This document shows positions 7,821-14,168 of a stretch of 14,562 nt of DNA, in pieces; the stretch's first letter is position 1; each line of letters starts with the position of its first letter. A program made the position numbers and the translations under genes. The notes under the pieces are model-generated. The model did not search any database. It was not told the origin of the DNA and was given only the letters and a program-made list of their open reading frames with translations. The DNA is taken from contig SFJN01000048.1 of the NCBI GenBank assembly GCA_004555055.1, positions 1 to 14,562 of the forward strand, read 5' to 3'. Origin of the DNA: Bacteroidales bacterium (lineage in GTDB: Bacteria > Bacteroidota > Bacteroidia > Bacteroidales > Bacteroidaceae).

Positions 7821-8056
7821 GGAGAGTGAGATGTGTGTGTAGATGGTGGTAAGGGGGTATGTGGCTTGATGAAGAGGTGGCCTTAAAGGATGAAACTCCA
7901 GCGTCTTGTTGCCGAGGAAAGAGGGGGAGGAAGGCTGCCCCCTCCCCTCCTCCGTCATAATCCAATCCTAAGTGGGGAGGGGAGTAAATGTTTTGCCATT
8001 CCCAACCATTCAGCGCGAGGAAGGTTAGTAAAAGTGGATTGATAGCATACCCCTTA
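7821..8056 (-). other. C-rich leader region of the S9 peptidase
   Basis: No gene seen. On the minus strand the region is strongly pyrimidine-rich, with a CATACCCCC tract at 7861-7853, 33 bases upstream of the start, and a GGGGAGGGGGCAG/TGCCCCCTCCCC-like purine/pyrimidine segment near 7920-7950. No TAnnTTTG promoter is evident, so the S9 gene may be read from yidC through the mobile element or use an atypical promoter. Confidence 0.45.
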
Positions 8057-8318
8057 GGGATATTCTATAAATTAGCTTGAGACAGTTTTCGAACTATCGA
8101 GCAGTAGATTTCTGTCCTGCGAACATGCGCATAGCGGGCTATGTAAGTGTTTAAAGGAGAGAAAGATACAAGTGAGAGCCTGAAAAGCTCTGGAGCAGCG
8201 GGAGCATAAGCCAAGTTTACTTGGATTATGCCGAGTCGTGACAGAGCAAGGCGAAGCCAACTGGCCTAGCATAAGAACACTTCCTAATTGAATAATAAAC
8301 TAATTTATAGCACATCCC
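8057..8318. mobile_element. Non-autonomous inverted-repeat element (MITE), long copy A
   Basis: A 262-bp element bounded by 19-bp terminal inverted repeats: left GGGATATTCTATAAATTAG (8057-8075), and right, read in reverse complement, GGGATGTGCTATAAATTAG (8318-8300), matching at 17 of 19. It is flanked by TTA on both sides (8054-8056 and 8319-8321), consistent with a 3-bp target duplication. The right-hand TTA is the stop codon of yidC. It carries no transposase and no credible gene. Internally it holds stems GACAG/CTGTC and CATAG/CTATG nested in AACAT/GTGTT, plus a 74-nt module (8188-8261) absent from copy B. IS5-like mobilisation is a guess from the short T/A-rich target. Confidence 0.85.
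8188..8261. other. 74-nt hairpin module present only in element copy A
   Basis: Alignment with copy B is continuous on both sides (GAAAAG before, TGGCC after), so these 74 bases are inserted here or deleted there. The module has its own nested symmetry: GCTCTG (8187-8192) pairs with CAGAGC (8242-8247). Inside it GCATAAGCCAAG pairs with CTTGGATTATGC (8204-8215 and 8220-8231) around a 4-base loop, with a single G-A mismatch. It repeats the AGCATAAG word found near the element's right end (from 8268). Confidence 0.75.
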
Positions 8319-10226
8319 TTAACGTTTTTCGCCACGAGCCGCACGGTTCTTCGCCCGCTGCTCGTCGAGGAGGGCTTGCTGCTGCTCCTGAAGGGCCTGC
8401 AGGCGTGCTGCCAGTCCGCCAGCCTTACGGTTGGGGTTGTTCTTCTGTTTCTCGTAATATGCCTCGAGACGTGCCAGGACTTTGGCATCGTCGGTGGTCT
8501 TGCGGAGATACCACATGGTGAGTGCGGAGAAGAGCAGCGAGATGAAGTAGTAGTAGTTGAGTCCGGCAGAATATTTGTTGAACATGAAGAAGAACATCAG
8601 CGGCATGAGGTACATCATCCACTGCATCACCTTCATCTGCTGCATCTGTTCGGGGTTGCCTGCCATCATGTCCTTTTGCTGTCGCATGGACATGTAGCTA
8701 TATGCAAGGTTGGTAAGGCAGAAGAGAATGCAGAAGAGCGAAAGATGGTTTCCCAACCCCCAGATTTCGGTCCCCCACGAAATGAGGTCGTCGTATGCCG
8801 AAAGGTCATCGGCCCAAAGGAACGACTGCTGGCGGAGCTCTATAGCATTGGGGACGAAGTTGAACATGGCAATCCAAATGGGCATCTGTATAAGCATGGG
8901 CAGACATCCGGCCATAGGGCTGGCCCCATACTGGCTGTAGAGTGTCATCATCTCCTGCTGACGCTTCATGGCATCCTCCTGGTTGGGATATTTCTTGTTG
9001 ATGGCCTCCACTTTCGGGCGCAGCACGCGCATCTTAGCGGAGCTCAGGAAACTCTTGCGTGTGGGGGCATAAACAATTACACGGAGGAGCAGTGTAATGA
9101 GTAGCAACACAAGCCACATGGGCAGTTTTGCCGCCGTGAGGAAGTCGAAGACATACAGCGTGAAGAAACGGTTTATCCAACGCACTACGGGCCATCCCAG
9201 GTATACGAGGTCCTGCAGGTCGAGGTCGTCCTCCGTGATGCGCTGGCGGTCCATCGACTGGAGGAGGCGGAAATTGTTGGGACCGAAATAGAATTGCAGT
9301 TCCGTCGGCTTTTGTCCACTTGTGTCAAACTCCACTTCCGCCTCTGCCTTATAGGCTTTAAGGTAGCCACTTCCCTCGTCGAGCTGGGTGCTGTAGAATT
9401 TGCAGCCGGAAAGGGGGGATTTCGAAATCAGGCAACTCGAAAAATACTGGTTCTTGAAGGCTATCCAGCGTACATCCTTTTCGGCTGTTTCCTCCTCGCT
9501 ACCCTGTTCCTTTAGCTTTTCGGTGTTGCCGTCCGACTCCTTGTAGGTCAGCGTGGAATACATGTTTTCGAAATAAAAGCCTTTTTCGTGCTGCCGCACG
9601 TGGTCTTCCCATTCCAGGCTGAAGGTACGCACCTTGGCGGGCATCAGGTGCTTCAGACCCTCGGTGCGCACTGACATGTTGAGCATATAGTCGTCCGAGA
9701 GCTCGTAGTCAAAGGCTATGCGCACGCCGGAGGGGTCGGCGAGGACCATGGTCACCGCGGTGTCGCTGACGTTTTCAGCCGTGAAAAAATAATCGTCGGT
9801 GGAGAGGTTCTCTTCCTTGGTCTCGAACACGAAGTTCATCCGTGCGTCCTTCTCGTTGTAGAGGTTTAGGGGCGCATTTCCTCCAGCATGATATTCCTGG
9901 TAACTCTTATACTCCTTAAGGTTTACACGAGCCACCTGTCCGCCCTTGGGGTTGATGAGCACTTCGGCTTTTTCGTTACGGAGGATTACCGCTTCCTGTG
10001 CATTTCTTTGCCGTGAGGCGTAGAAGAGCGACGCGGTGTCAGCGTTTTCCGTGGGTGAGGGAGTTTCGGCAAGCGATGTTTGCTGCAACGCCTTGGGCTT
10101 GGTGTCTTCTACCTTTTCTGCAGGATGCTCCTCTGCATATTTCCCGGCGTTCCGGTTTGCCCAAAAGGAGTAGCCGAAAAGCACAGCTGCAATGAGCACA
10201 AGTCCTGTAATGGTATTCTTGTCCAT
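8319..10226 (-). CDS. yidC: Membrane protein insertase YidC
   Basis: Inserts and folds inner-membrane proteins, alone or with the Sec translocon. The 635-residue product has the Gram-negative layout: an N-terminal anchor (residues 5-22, TGLVLIAAVLFGYSFW), a large periplasmic domain (about 50-350), then the conserved Oxa1/YidC core (about 360-570) with five hydrophobic helices. The core carries Arg382 in LLLRVIVYAP, the membrane-buried charge that Gram-negative YidC uses to handle substrates, followed by the amphipathic coiled-coil loop KMRVLRPKVEAINKKYPNQ. The tail (about 575-635) is highly basic and Q-rich, as in other Bacteroidetes, and probably touches the ribosome. The start at 10226 gives MDKNTI just before the anchor. 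The stop codon is also the flank of MITE copy A. I recall pyrG as a common upstream neighbour in this phylum; here pqqD takes that place. Confidence 0.96.
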   Translation of the reverse strand: MDKNTITGLVLIAAVLFGYSFWANRNAGKYAEEHPAEKVEDTKPKALQQTSLAETPSPTENADTASLFYASRQRNAQEAVILRNEKAEVLINPKGGQVARVNLKEYKSYQEYHAGGNAPLNLYNEKDARMNFVFETKEENLSTDDYFFTAENVSDTAVTMVLADPSGVRIAFDYELSDDYMLNMSVRTEGLKHLMPAKVRTFSLEWEDHVRQHEKGFYFENMYSTLTYKESDGNTEKLKEQGSEEETAEKDVRWIAFKNQYFSSCLISKSPLSGCKFYSTQLDEGSGYLKAYKAEAEVEFDTSGQKPTELQFYFGPNNFRLLQSMDRQRITEDDLDLQDLVYLGWPVVRWINRFFTLYVFDFLTAAKLPMWLVLLLITLLLRVIVYAPTRKSFLSSAKMRVLRPKVEAINKKYPNQEDAMKRQQEMMTLYSQYGASPMAGCLPMLIQMPIWIAMFNFVPNAIELRQQSFLWADDLSAYDDLISWGTEIWGLGNHLSLFCILFCLTNLAYSYMSMRQQKDMMAGNPEQMQQMKVMQWMMYLMPLMFFFMFNKYSAGLNYYYFISLLFSALTMWYLRKTTDDAKVLARLEAYYEKQKNNPNRKAGGLAARLQALQEQQQALLDEQRAKNRAARGEKR

Positions 10227-10341
10227 TTATATATTAATGAATGTGATTTGAATATTACGGTCAGGGGGGGGGTAAGACTGGCCGGTAACACGATTGTATT
10301 TGCTATGTGTGTGTTTGTGGGAGGATGTGGGGGGCAAACCG
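10227..10341 (-). promoter_or_regulatory. Leader between pqqD and yidC with a nine-C tract
   Basis: On the minus strand the spacer holds a C9 tract (10272-10264) preceded by CTTA, 38 bases or more upstream of the yidC start, then an AT-rich stretch up to the ATG. It also contains a C6 run (10334-10329) and CA-rich words. No TAnnTTTG element is visible, so yidC may be read through from upstream. Confidence 0.4.
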
Positions 10342-10608
10342 TCAGTCAAAGGCATCGAAAGCGCTGAAAGCCTCGGTCAGCCGTGCTGCACCTTCACGGG
10401 CGGTGCTTTCTTTCACATCATAGTTTTCGAAGAGGAATTTCGCAATGTCCTCTTCCTTGAAATCCTTGTCGCTGAAGTGACGGAACACTTCAGCTGCCGT
10501 TTCGTTGAGGTGCAACATGCCGGTGAGTTCCACCCCTTCCTTTCCGTTAGGAAGCAGTGCGTTTTCGCCGCAGATGTCGCAGAGTATGTATCCTTTGTGG
10601 AATCGCAT
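10342..10608 (-). CDS. PqqD-family peptide-binding protein (RRE-like)
   Basis: An 88-residue protein with the PqqD layout: an N-terminal strand region (GYILCDICGENALLPNG, 6-22), the central LHLNETAAEVFRHF helix entry (32-45), and a C-terminal helical part containing IAKFLFENYDV (55-65). PqqD-type domains bind the leader of a ribosomally made precursor peptide and present it to a modifying enzyme; the same fold is the recognition element in many RiPP pathways. The start at 10608 follows an AT-rich, AGAAGAAG-containing leader. The gene lies downstream of the HprK-like and signal-peptidase-like genes on the same strand but is separated from them by MITE copy B. No radical-SAM or cyclase partner is in this window, so the client peptide is unknown. 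Family call is good; role is inferred. Confidence 0.82.
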   Translation of the reverse strand: MRFHKGYILCDICGENALLPNGKEGVELTGMLHLNETAAEVFRHFSDKDFKEEDIAKFLFENYDVKESTAREGAARLTEAFSAFDAFD

Positions 10609-10654
10609 GGTTCTTCTTCTTGTTTATTTATTTTTTGGGGGGAGAACTTTTTTA

Positions 10655-10842
10655 GGGTTGTTCTATAAATTAGCTTGAGACAGTTTTCAAGCTATCGCGC
10701 AGTAGATTTCTGTCCTGCGAACACGCGCATAGAGGGCTATGTAAGTGTTTAGAGGAGAGAAATATACAAGTGAGAGCCTGAAAAGTGGCCAAGCATAAGA
10801 ACACTTCCTAATTGAATAATAAACTAATTTATAGAACACCCC
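10655..10842. mobile_element. Non-autonomous inverted-repeat element (MITE), short copy B
   Basis: A 188-bp relative of copy A in the same orientation. Terminal repeats: left GGGTTGTTCTATAAATTAG (10655-10673), and right, in reverse complement, GGGGTGTTCTATAAATTAG (10842-10824), matching at 18 of 19. The flanks share TA on both sides (10653-10654 and 10843-10844); left reads TTA and right TAT, so only TA is supported as a duplication. The internal stems CATAG/CTATG and AACAC/GTGTT are preserved although the sequence differs from copy A. It lies between the peptidase stop and pqqD, interrupting what looks like one operon. Confidence 0.85.
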
Positions 10843-10899
10843 TATACTTTATAAAGGCGATTGATGGGGGGGGTATGGGTGTGGAGCGCGCTGCCTGTT

Positions 10900-11442
10900 T
10901 CATTGTGCGCAGAGCCGCTGCTTGACACGCCACACTAACAGGAGCCAGCGACGTAGCGGAAGCATCCTCGTCCATATCCAAGAGTAGACGGTCCATTTCC
11001 ACCCCGTTGTCCAGTCTGTTTCGTTCCGTCCTTTGCGGACAAACCCGATGGCCTTTGCAATGACATCGCTTCGTTTGCAATGCTCGGTGCCCCGTATGTT
11101 GCCGTCGCCCATCAAGGTGAGCAAGTCGCCTTCTGCCCGGACAATGCGGTGCAGCACATAGTAGCCTTCCGTAACCCATGTCAGCACCACGTCGCCCGGC
11201 TTTAGTCTTGCAGGCTCGAAGGGGGCAAGTACAGCCTTGTCGCGGTTGTGCTCCACGAAAATTCGCATGCTGTATCCCCGTATGGGTAACAGGGTCTGAC
11301 GGCCTTGCGCTGTGAGGGTACGAACCGTTTCCATCAAGGCGTGGTTAGGCAGTTCCATCACCCTTGCTCCCTGTTGCCTCTCACACACACCTTCGTCATG
11401 GGCATGCAGCCATAGGCGGAAGCGGTCAAGTATTTTTCTCAT
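10900..11442 (-). CDS. S24/S26-type peptidase, SipW/Sec11-like signal peptidase fold
   Basis: A 180-residue predicted serine protease. The nucleophile motif GYSM is at residues 56-59 (Ser58). The second motif YYVLHRIV (94-101) supplies a histidine (His98), and the third reads LTLMGDGN (108-115, Asp113). A Ser-His-Asp set with HRI and GDxN is typical of archaeal/ER-type and SipW signal peptidases rather than the Ser-Lys type. No N-terminal anchor is visible; instead the C terminus (150-175, WTVYSWIWTRMLPLRRWLLLVW) is aromatic and hydrophobic and might bind the membrane. The start at 11442 lies 14 bases after the kinase stop in an AT-rich gap; an alternative ATG at 11358 (MELPNHALMETV) matches where I recall family members beginning. 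Position between kinase and PqqD suggests it processes the same client as they do. It could also be a LexA-like fold protein, but the DNA-binding half is absent. Confidence 0.78.
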   Translation of the reverse strand: MRKILDRFRLWLHAHDEGVCERQQGARVMELPNHALMETVRTLTAQGRQTLLPIRGYSMRIFVEHNRDKAVLAPFEPARLKPGDVVLTWVTEGYYVLHRIVRAEGDLLTLMGDGNIRGTEHCKRSDVIAKAIGFVRKGRNETDWTTGWKWTVYSWIWTRMLPLRRWLLLVWRVKQRLCAQ

Positions 11443-11456
11443 TGTATTATGTTTAC

Positions 11457-12359
11457 TTACGGCCGGCCGTCGGAAGCCATAGTGCTGAAACTCATCCGTG
11501 CCGCCTCCTCATCGGGCAGACAGTGCATATCGTAGCAGGCTGTACGCCCCACGACAGCGATGATGGCTCTTCTGATGGCAGCATTCAGCGCTTCGTCCCA
11601 TTCCATACCGTTTACCGCCCCAAGCAGCGAGGCATAGGCTTCAAGGACACTGAGCCGTTGTATGCTGTTTGACGGGGCCTGATGCAGACGGAGGAAACCT
11701 CCAGCATGGTAGCCCTCACGCTTGTAGACGGGTGTCTTTCCGCTCCAGGGCGAGCCATAGAGCCATACCGTTCCGTCTGCAAGGATTTCCACTACGGGAT
11801 TGTCATCGTTCAGACGGCTTGCACCTTTGATGTGTCTAAGCCACAGTTCGCAATGCGTGCTTTTGCCCGTACCGCTGTTGCCAAGGAATGCATAGGCCCT
11901 TCCGTCCACCACTGCCACGCTGGCATGGATGAGCAGGACATTGCGGTATATGCCGGCATAGGCATAGGCTATGAGCACACTGTTGTCCATGCCGTAACGT
12001 CGTACAGCAAGGATATCGCTGCAGAGCATTACACGGCAATGACGGAACCTGTCATCGCATAACATCACAGCTGCCAGCTTGCCGTCGGAGCGGCTTAGCC
12101 TAAGGTGGTAGCTGCCGTCGGCATAGCGGGCTATTTCATAAATGCCATTGTCGCCTATGATGGGATCGATTGCCTCAAACTCCCCTTCGGGACTAATGGG
12201 CAGGTCGTCCGATACCGTGAGCTCGAAGAGAGGGTCATCGGAAGGTTCCGCCACAACAAAATCGGCATGCGATGGCAGGAGCTCCATATAGGATTCGGCC
12301 TCGTTCACGAAGCGTACCGTATACCGGTGTCTTCCCACTTCGAAGTTCAATGTCCTCAT
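11457..12359 (-). CDS. HPr-kinase-like serine kinase/ATPase (HprK-related)
   Basis: A 300-residue protein whose C-terminal half has the HPr kinase/PEPCK fold. The segment LIHASVAVVDGRAYAFLGNSGTGKST contains His145 and a P-loop at 160-168 (GNSGTGKST). It is followed by LNDDNPVV (183-190) as the second metal/nucleotide motif and by YGSPWSGK (201-208), a stretch common in HprK-related proteins. The N-terminal 130 residues are beta-rich and unlike the HPr kinase of sugar regulation. Related kinases occur in RiPP clusters, where one phosphorylates a lasso peptide, and in exopolysaccharide or exosortase loci (recalled). It sits 14 bases upstream of the peptidase gene, so the two are almost certainly cotranscribed. 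Its target here is unknown. The start at 12359 begins MRTLNFEVG directly on the first strand and is the natural choice. Confidence 0.8.
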   Translation of the reverse strand: MRTLNFEVGRHRYTVRFVNEAESYMELLPSHADFVVAEPSDDPLFELTVSDDLPISPEGEFEAIDPIIGDNGIYEIARYADGSYHLRLSRSDGKLAAVMLCDDRFRHCRVMLCSDILAVRRYGMDNSVLIAYAYAGIYRNVLLIHASVAVVDGRAYAFLGNSGTGKSTHCELWLRHIKGASRLNDDNPVVEILADGTVWLYGSPWSGKTPVYKREGYHAGGFLRLHQAPSNSIQRLSVLEAYASLLGAVNGMEWDEALNAAIRRAIIAVVGRTACYDMHCLPDEEAARMSFSTMASDGRP

Positions 12360-12447
12360 TGGCGTGTATGTGATGTTGGGGGGCGTTCATGGTGTCCCTC
12401 TGTATGCAGCAAGGGGGGACGTTCTTGGGTACGGTTGTGGACTATGC
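12360..12447 (-). other. Short leader of the HprK-like gene
   Basis: An 88-base spacer on the minus strand with a GCCCCCCAACA word (C6 at 12383-12378) shortly before the kinase start. The same word occurs in the leader of the upstream secreted-protein gene (C6 at 12963-12958). No terminator is visible, so the two genes may share a transcript. Confidence 0.4.
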
Positions 12448-12906
12448 TCAGAAACTTTCTTCCTCAGCCTGCACGATGACAGGGACCTTGAAGTGGAAAT
12501 CTTCAGGACGTACATACTTCAGCGTTGGGGGGTACGGCGACTTTTTGCGGATTTTCTCCTCCATCTTTCCAAAGCGCTTTTCCACCTCCTTCAGACTCGT
12601 ACCATAGACCACAGCCGTCGTCTGATGCGATTGTCCGAAGGCGCTTTCCACATACTTCTTGAACTGTTCGCTGTAGTAGATGCGGTTTTCCAGTTCGCCA
12701 TGGCCCTTCACCACAGCTCCCGCTACGGGGGTTATGGACGAAAAGTAAACCAACGTATCGCCGAGGTTCTGCGAAACGCCGAAGACATAGACCATCGTCG
12801 TCTTTGCCCCCTTGTCCCCGCCCCTGCGGACCATACTATGGGCCGGAAGCGTGGTAAGGAGTGTCAGTAAAGCACACAGCAGTGCCAAACAAGTTTTATG
12901 TATCAT
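12448..12906 (-). CDS. Small secreted protein of unknown function
   Basis: A 152-residue protein with a clear signal peptide (MIHKTCLALLCALLTLLTTLPAHS, likely cleavage near residue 24). The mature part begins MVRRGG and has a strand-like start (TMVYVFGVSQNLGDTLVYFSSI). A central helix-prone basic part follows (ENRIYYSEQFKKYVESAFG, then KEVEKRFGKMEEKIRKKS), and it ends in a proline- and aromatic-rich tail (PEDFHFKVPVIVQAEEESF). It looks like a short secreted protein type I vaguely associate with Bacteroidales genomes, but I recognise no named domain and give no function. It is the first clear gene of the minus-strand group that continues with the HprK-like kinase, and a strong promoter lies about 200 bases upstream. 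An 18-bp tandem duplication sits immediately before its start codon. Confidence 0.75.
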   Translation of the reverse strand: MIHKTCLALLCALLTLLTTLPAHSMVRRGGDKGAKTTMVYVFGVSQNLGDTLVYFSSITPVAGAVVKGHGELENRIYYSEQFKKYVESAFGQSHQTTAVVYGTSLKEVEKRFGKMEEKIRKKSPYPPTLKYVRPEDFHFKVPVIVQAEEESF

Positions 12907-13037
12907 ATATTCTTTTTATACTTTATATTCTTTTTATACTTTCTTATGGCAATTGTTGGGGGGCTTTTCTGCCTGAGACAGCCCGCCACGGAAAGAGGGG
13001 GGCTTTCAGTCCCGAAGCACCGGATTATCCTATGCAT
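12903..13037 (-). CDS. Possible 44-codon leader ORF overlapping the next start (ATGA)
   Basis: On the minus strand an ATG at 13037 opens 44 codons (beginning MHRIIRCFGTESPPLS) that end in a TGA overlapping the ATG of the secreted-protein gene (ATGA at 12906-12903). The 18-bp tandem duplication is in frame and encodes a doubled KYKKNI hexapeptide at the C terminus. It lies inside the transcript predicted from the promoter at 13110-13140. The arrangement allows translational coupling, and a short basic peptide ahead of a kinase/peptidase/PqqD group invites the thought of a precursor. There is no ribosome binding site, codon use is unremarkable and chance is quite possible. Confidence 0.25.
   Translation of the reverse strand: MHRIIRCFGTESPPLSVAGCLRQKSPPTIAIRKYKKNIKYKKNI
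12907..12942. repeat. Perfect 18-bp tandem duplication
   Basis: ATATTCTTTTTATACTTT occurs twice without a mismatch (12907-12924 and 12925-12942), directly upstream of the secreted-protein start codon. Two exact copies suggest recent slippage or unequal recombination. On the transcript the tract is A-rich and unstructured, which could favour ribosome loading in a phylum that uses little Shine-Dalgarno pairing. Confidence 0.85.
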
Positions 13038-13109
13038 GCGGCAAAGAGGTCAACGTTGCCTGCAGACGGGTCCTCACTTCAGCAGGGACATCCACGCCGA
13101 AATCGGGTG

Positions 13110-13140
13110 CAAAAATACAAAAAACTACCGATTGCCACAA
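13110..13140 (-). promoter_or_regulatory. Bacteroidetes-type promoter for the minus-strand group
   Basis: On the minus strand TATTTTTG (13117-13110) matches TAnnTTTG exactly and continues with CA. A TTG (13140-13138) stands 20 bases upstream, the same spacing as in the YitT promoter. Transcription would start near 13103, giving a leader of about 197 nt before the secreted-protein start at 12906. Confidence 0.72.
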
Positions 13141-13268
13141 TCCATTCATGGCAGAAAGGGTAGGCTTCTCCCCTTTTTTTGACGTTTTCAGATGTCTCTT
13201 TCCCGCTTTTTGGAAAGCGAGGGGAGAAAAACAGACCGCATCCTCCTCCTTATTCCACCGAAAAAACG

Positions 13269-13276
13269 TAATTTTG
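13269..13276 (+). promoter_or_regulatory. Likely -7 element of the DUF4827 lipoprotein gene
   Basis: TAATTTTG on the plus strand fits TAnnTTTG and is followed by CCGC, placing a start of transcription near 13282 and a leader of about 40 nt. No TTG is seen at the -33 distance, so this is the weaker of the divergent pair. Confidence 0.5.
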
Positions 13277-13324
13277 CCGCATAATAAGGTTACAATACCT
13301 GGATTACACCGCAAATTCAAAAAC

Positions 13325-14020
13325 ATGATTTACCGTTTTAAGGCCGCAGCCATATCACTCTTTGCCGCCATTACCGCACCCATCGCCTTCAGTGCATGCG
13401 ACGACGACAAAACATATGCCGAACTTCGTGAAACCGAGAACAAGGCCATCGCTGCTTTTGTAGCGAAAGGGTGCAGCGTCATGGCGGAGGACGATGCCAC
13501 TGAAATCCTCCATGTTGACCCCATTAAGGAGATTTCCGAACAGCAGTTCTACGCCCAAGATTCCACTACCGATGTTTCGGCTAATGAGTATGTTCTTTTC
13601 GCCGGTTCCGGAGTATATATGCAGATTGTGCGTCAGGGCTCCGGAGAGGCCATCGCCGACGGCGAGAGTGCACAGGTGGTATGCCGGTTTCATGAATACA
13701 ACATCTCGTCCGATTCCCTCCAACTTTCCAATCGGGTAGCTGCCTACGAGCAGATGCCGGACATCATGAGCGTCACCAACAATTCCGGGACATTCTCCGC
13801 ATCCTTCACTTCGGGCCTTATGCGTTCGGCTTACAACACGTCCTCGGTGCCCGGAGGATGGCTTATTGCGCTGCCATTTGTAAAACTCGGACGGCAGTAT
13901 TCCGCCGATTCCGAAGTGGCGAAAATACGGCTTATTGTACCCAGCACTGAGGGGCATACCTATGCCTCAAACGGGGTATACGCCTGTTTCTACGAAATTA
14001 TCATGCAACGAGGACGATAG
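13325..14020 (+). CDS. DUF4827-type lipoprotein, FKBP-like
   Basis: A 231-residue lipoprotein. The signal peptide (MIYRFKAAAISLFAAITAPIAFSAC) ends in a lipobox FSAC with the lipid-modified Cys25 followed by DDD; acidic residues here are often associated with surface export in Bacteroidetes. The mature N terminus CDDDKTYAELRETENKAIAAF is the hallmark I recall for DUF4827 proteins of Bacteroidales. The later part (YMQIVRQGSGEAIADGESAQVVCRFHEY) resembles an FKBP-type peptidyl-prolyl isomerase fold, as does the ending GWLIALPFVKLG...KIRLIVPS. Catalytic isomerase activity is not assured. The start at 13325 is chosen because it gives the signal peptide; the frame is open further upstream but only through the promoter. 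It is divergent from the secreted-protein gene and ends 57 bases before a strong terminator. Confidence 0.85.
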   Translation: MIYRFKAAAISLFAAITAPIAFSACDDDKTYAELRETENKAIAAFVAKGCSVMAEDDATEILHVDPIKEISEQQFYAQDSTTDVSANEYVLFAGSGVYMQIVRQGSGEAIADGESAQVVCRFHEYNISSDSLQLSNRVAAYEQMPDIMSVTNNSGTFSASFTSGLMRSAYNTSSVPGGWLIALPFVKLGRQYSADSEVAKIRLIVPSTEGHTYASNGVYACFYEIIMQRGR

Positions 14021-14076
14021 TTCTGCCCTCTACCCTGCTTACCCCTGCTCTTCCCCCCCTTCCCAAATAGCACACG

Positions 14077-14116
14077 TTCGGGGACCTTGCGCGGCAAATG
14101 GCGTAAGGTCCCCGAA
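14077..14116. terminator. Hairpin terminator between DUF4827 gene and decayed phosphatase
   Basis: TTCGGGGACCTTGCGC (14077-14092) pairs with GCGTAAGGTCCCCGAA (14101-14116): 16 pairs with one G-T wobble and an 8-base loop. A modest T-rich tail (TTGATTTCT) follows on the plus strand, and the minus-strand exit is weaker. It separates two convergent genes and may act on both. Confidence 0.8.
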
Positions 14117-14168
14117 TTGATTTCTGCATAGAAAGCCCAGCGAGGGCAGAAGAAAGGTAAAACCAAGC

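Noticed and set aside
8072..8272. A 66-codon frame inside element copy A, minus strand
   Set aside because: It is destroyed in copy B and crosses the 74-nt module, so it is not a conserved gene of the element.
8057..10842. Composite transposon carrying yidC and pqqD between two like-oriented elements
   Set aside because: Neither copy encodes a transposase, the two have different flanking bases, and yidC is an essential core gene. Two independent insertions explain the layout better.
12907..13103. A known riboswitch in the long leader
   Set aside because: I compared it with TPP, cobalamin and SAM consensus elements from memory. Isolated words match but no full core is present, and the downstream genes do not suggest a metabolite.
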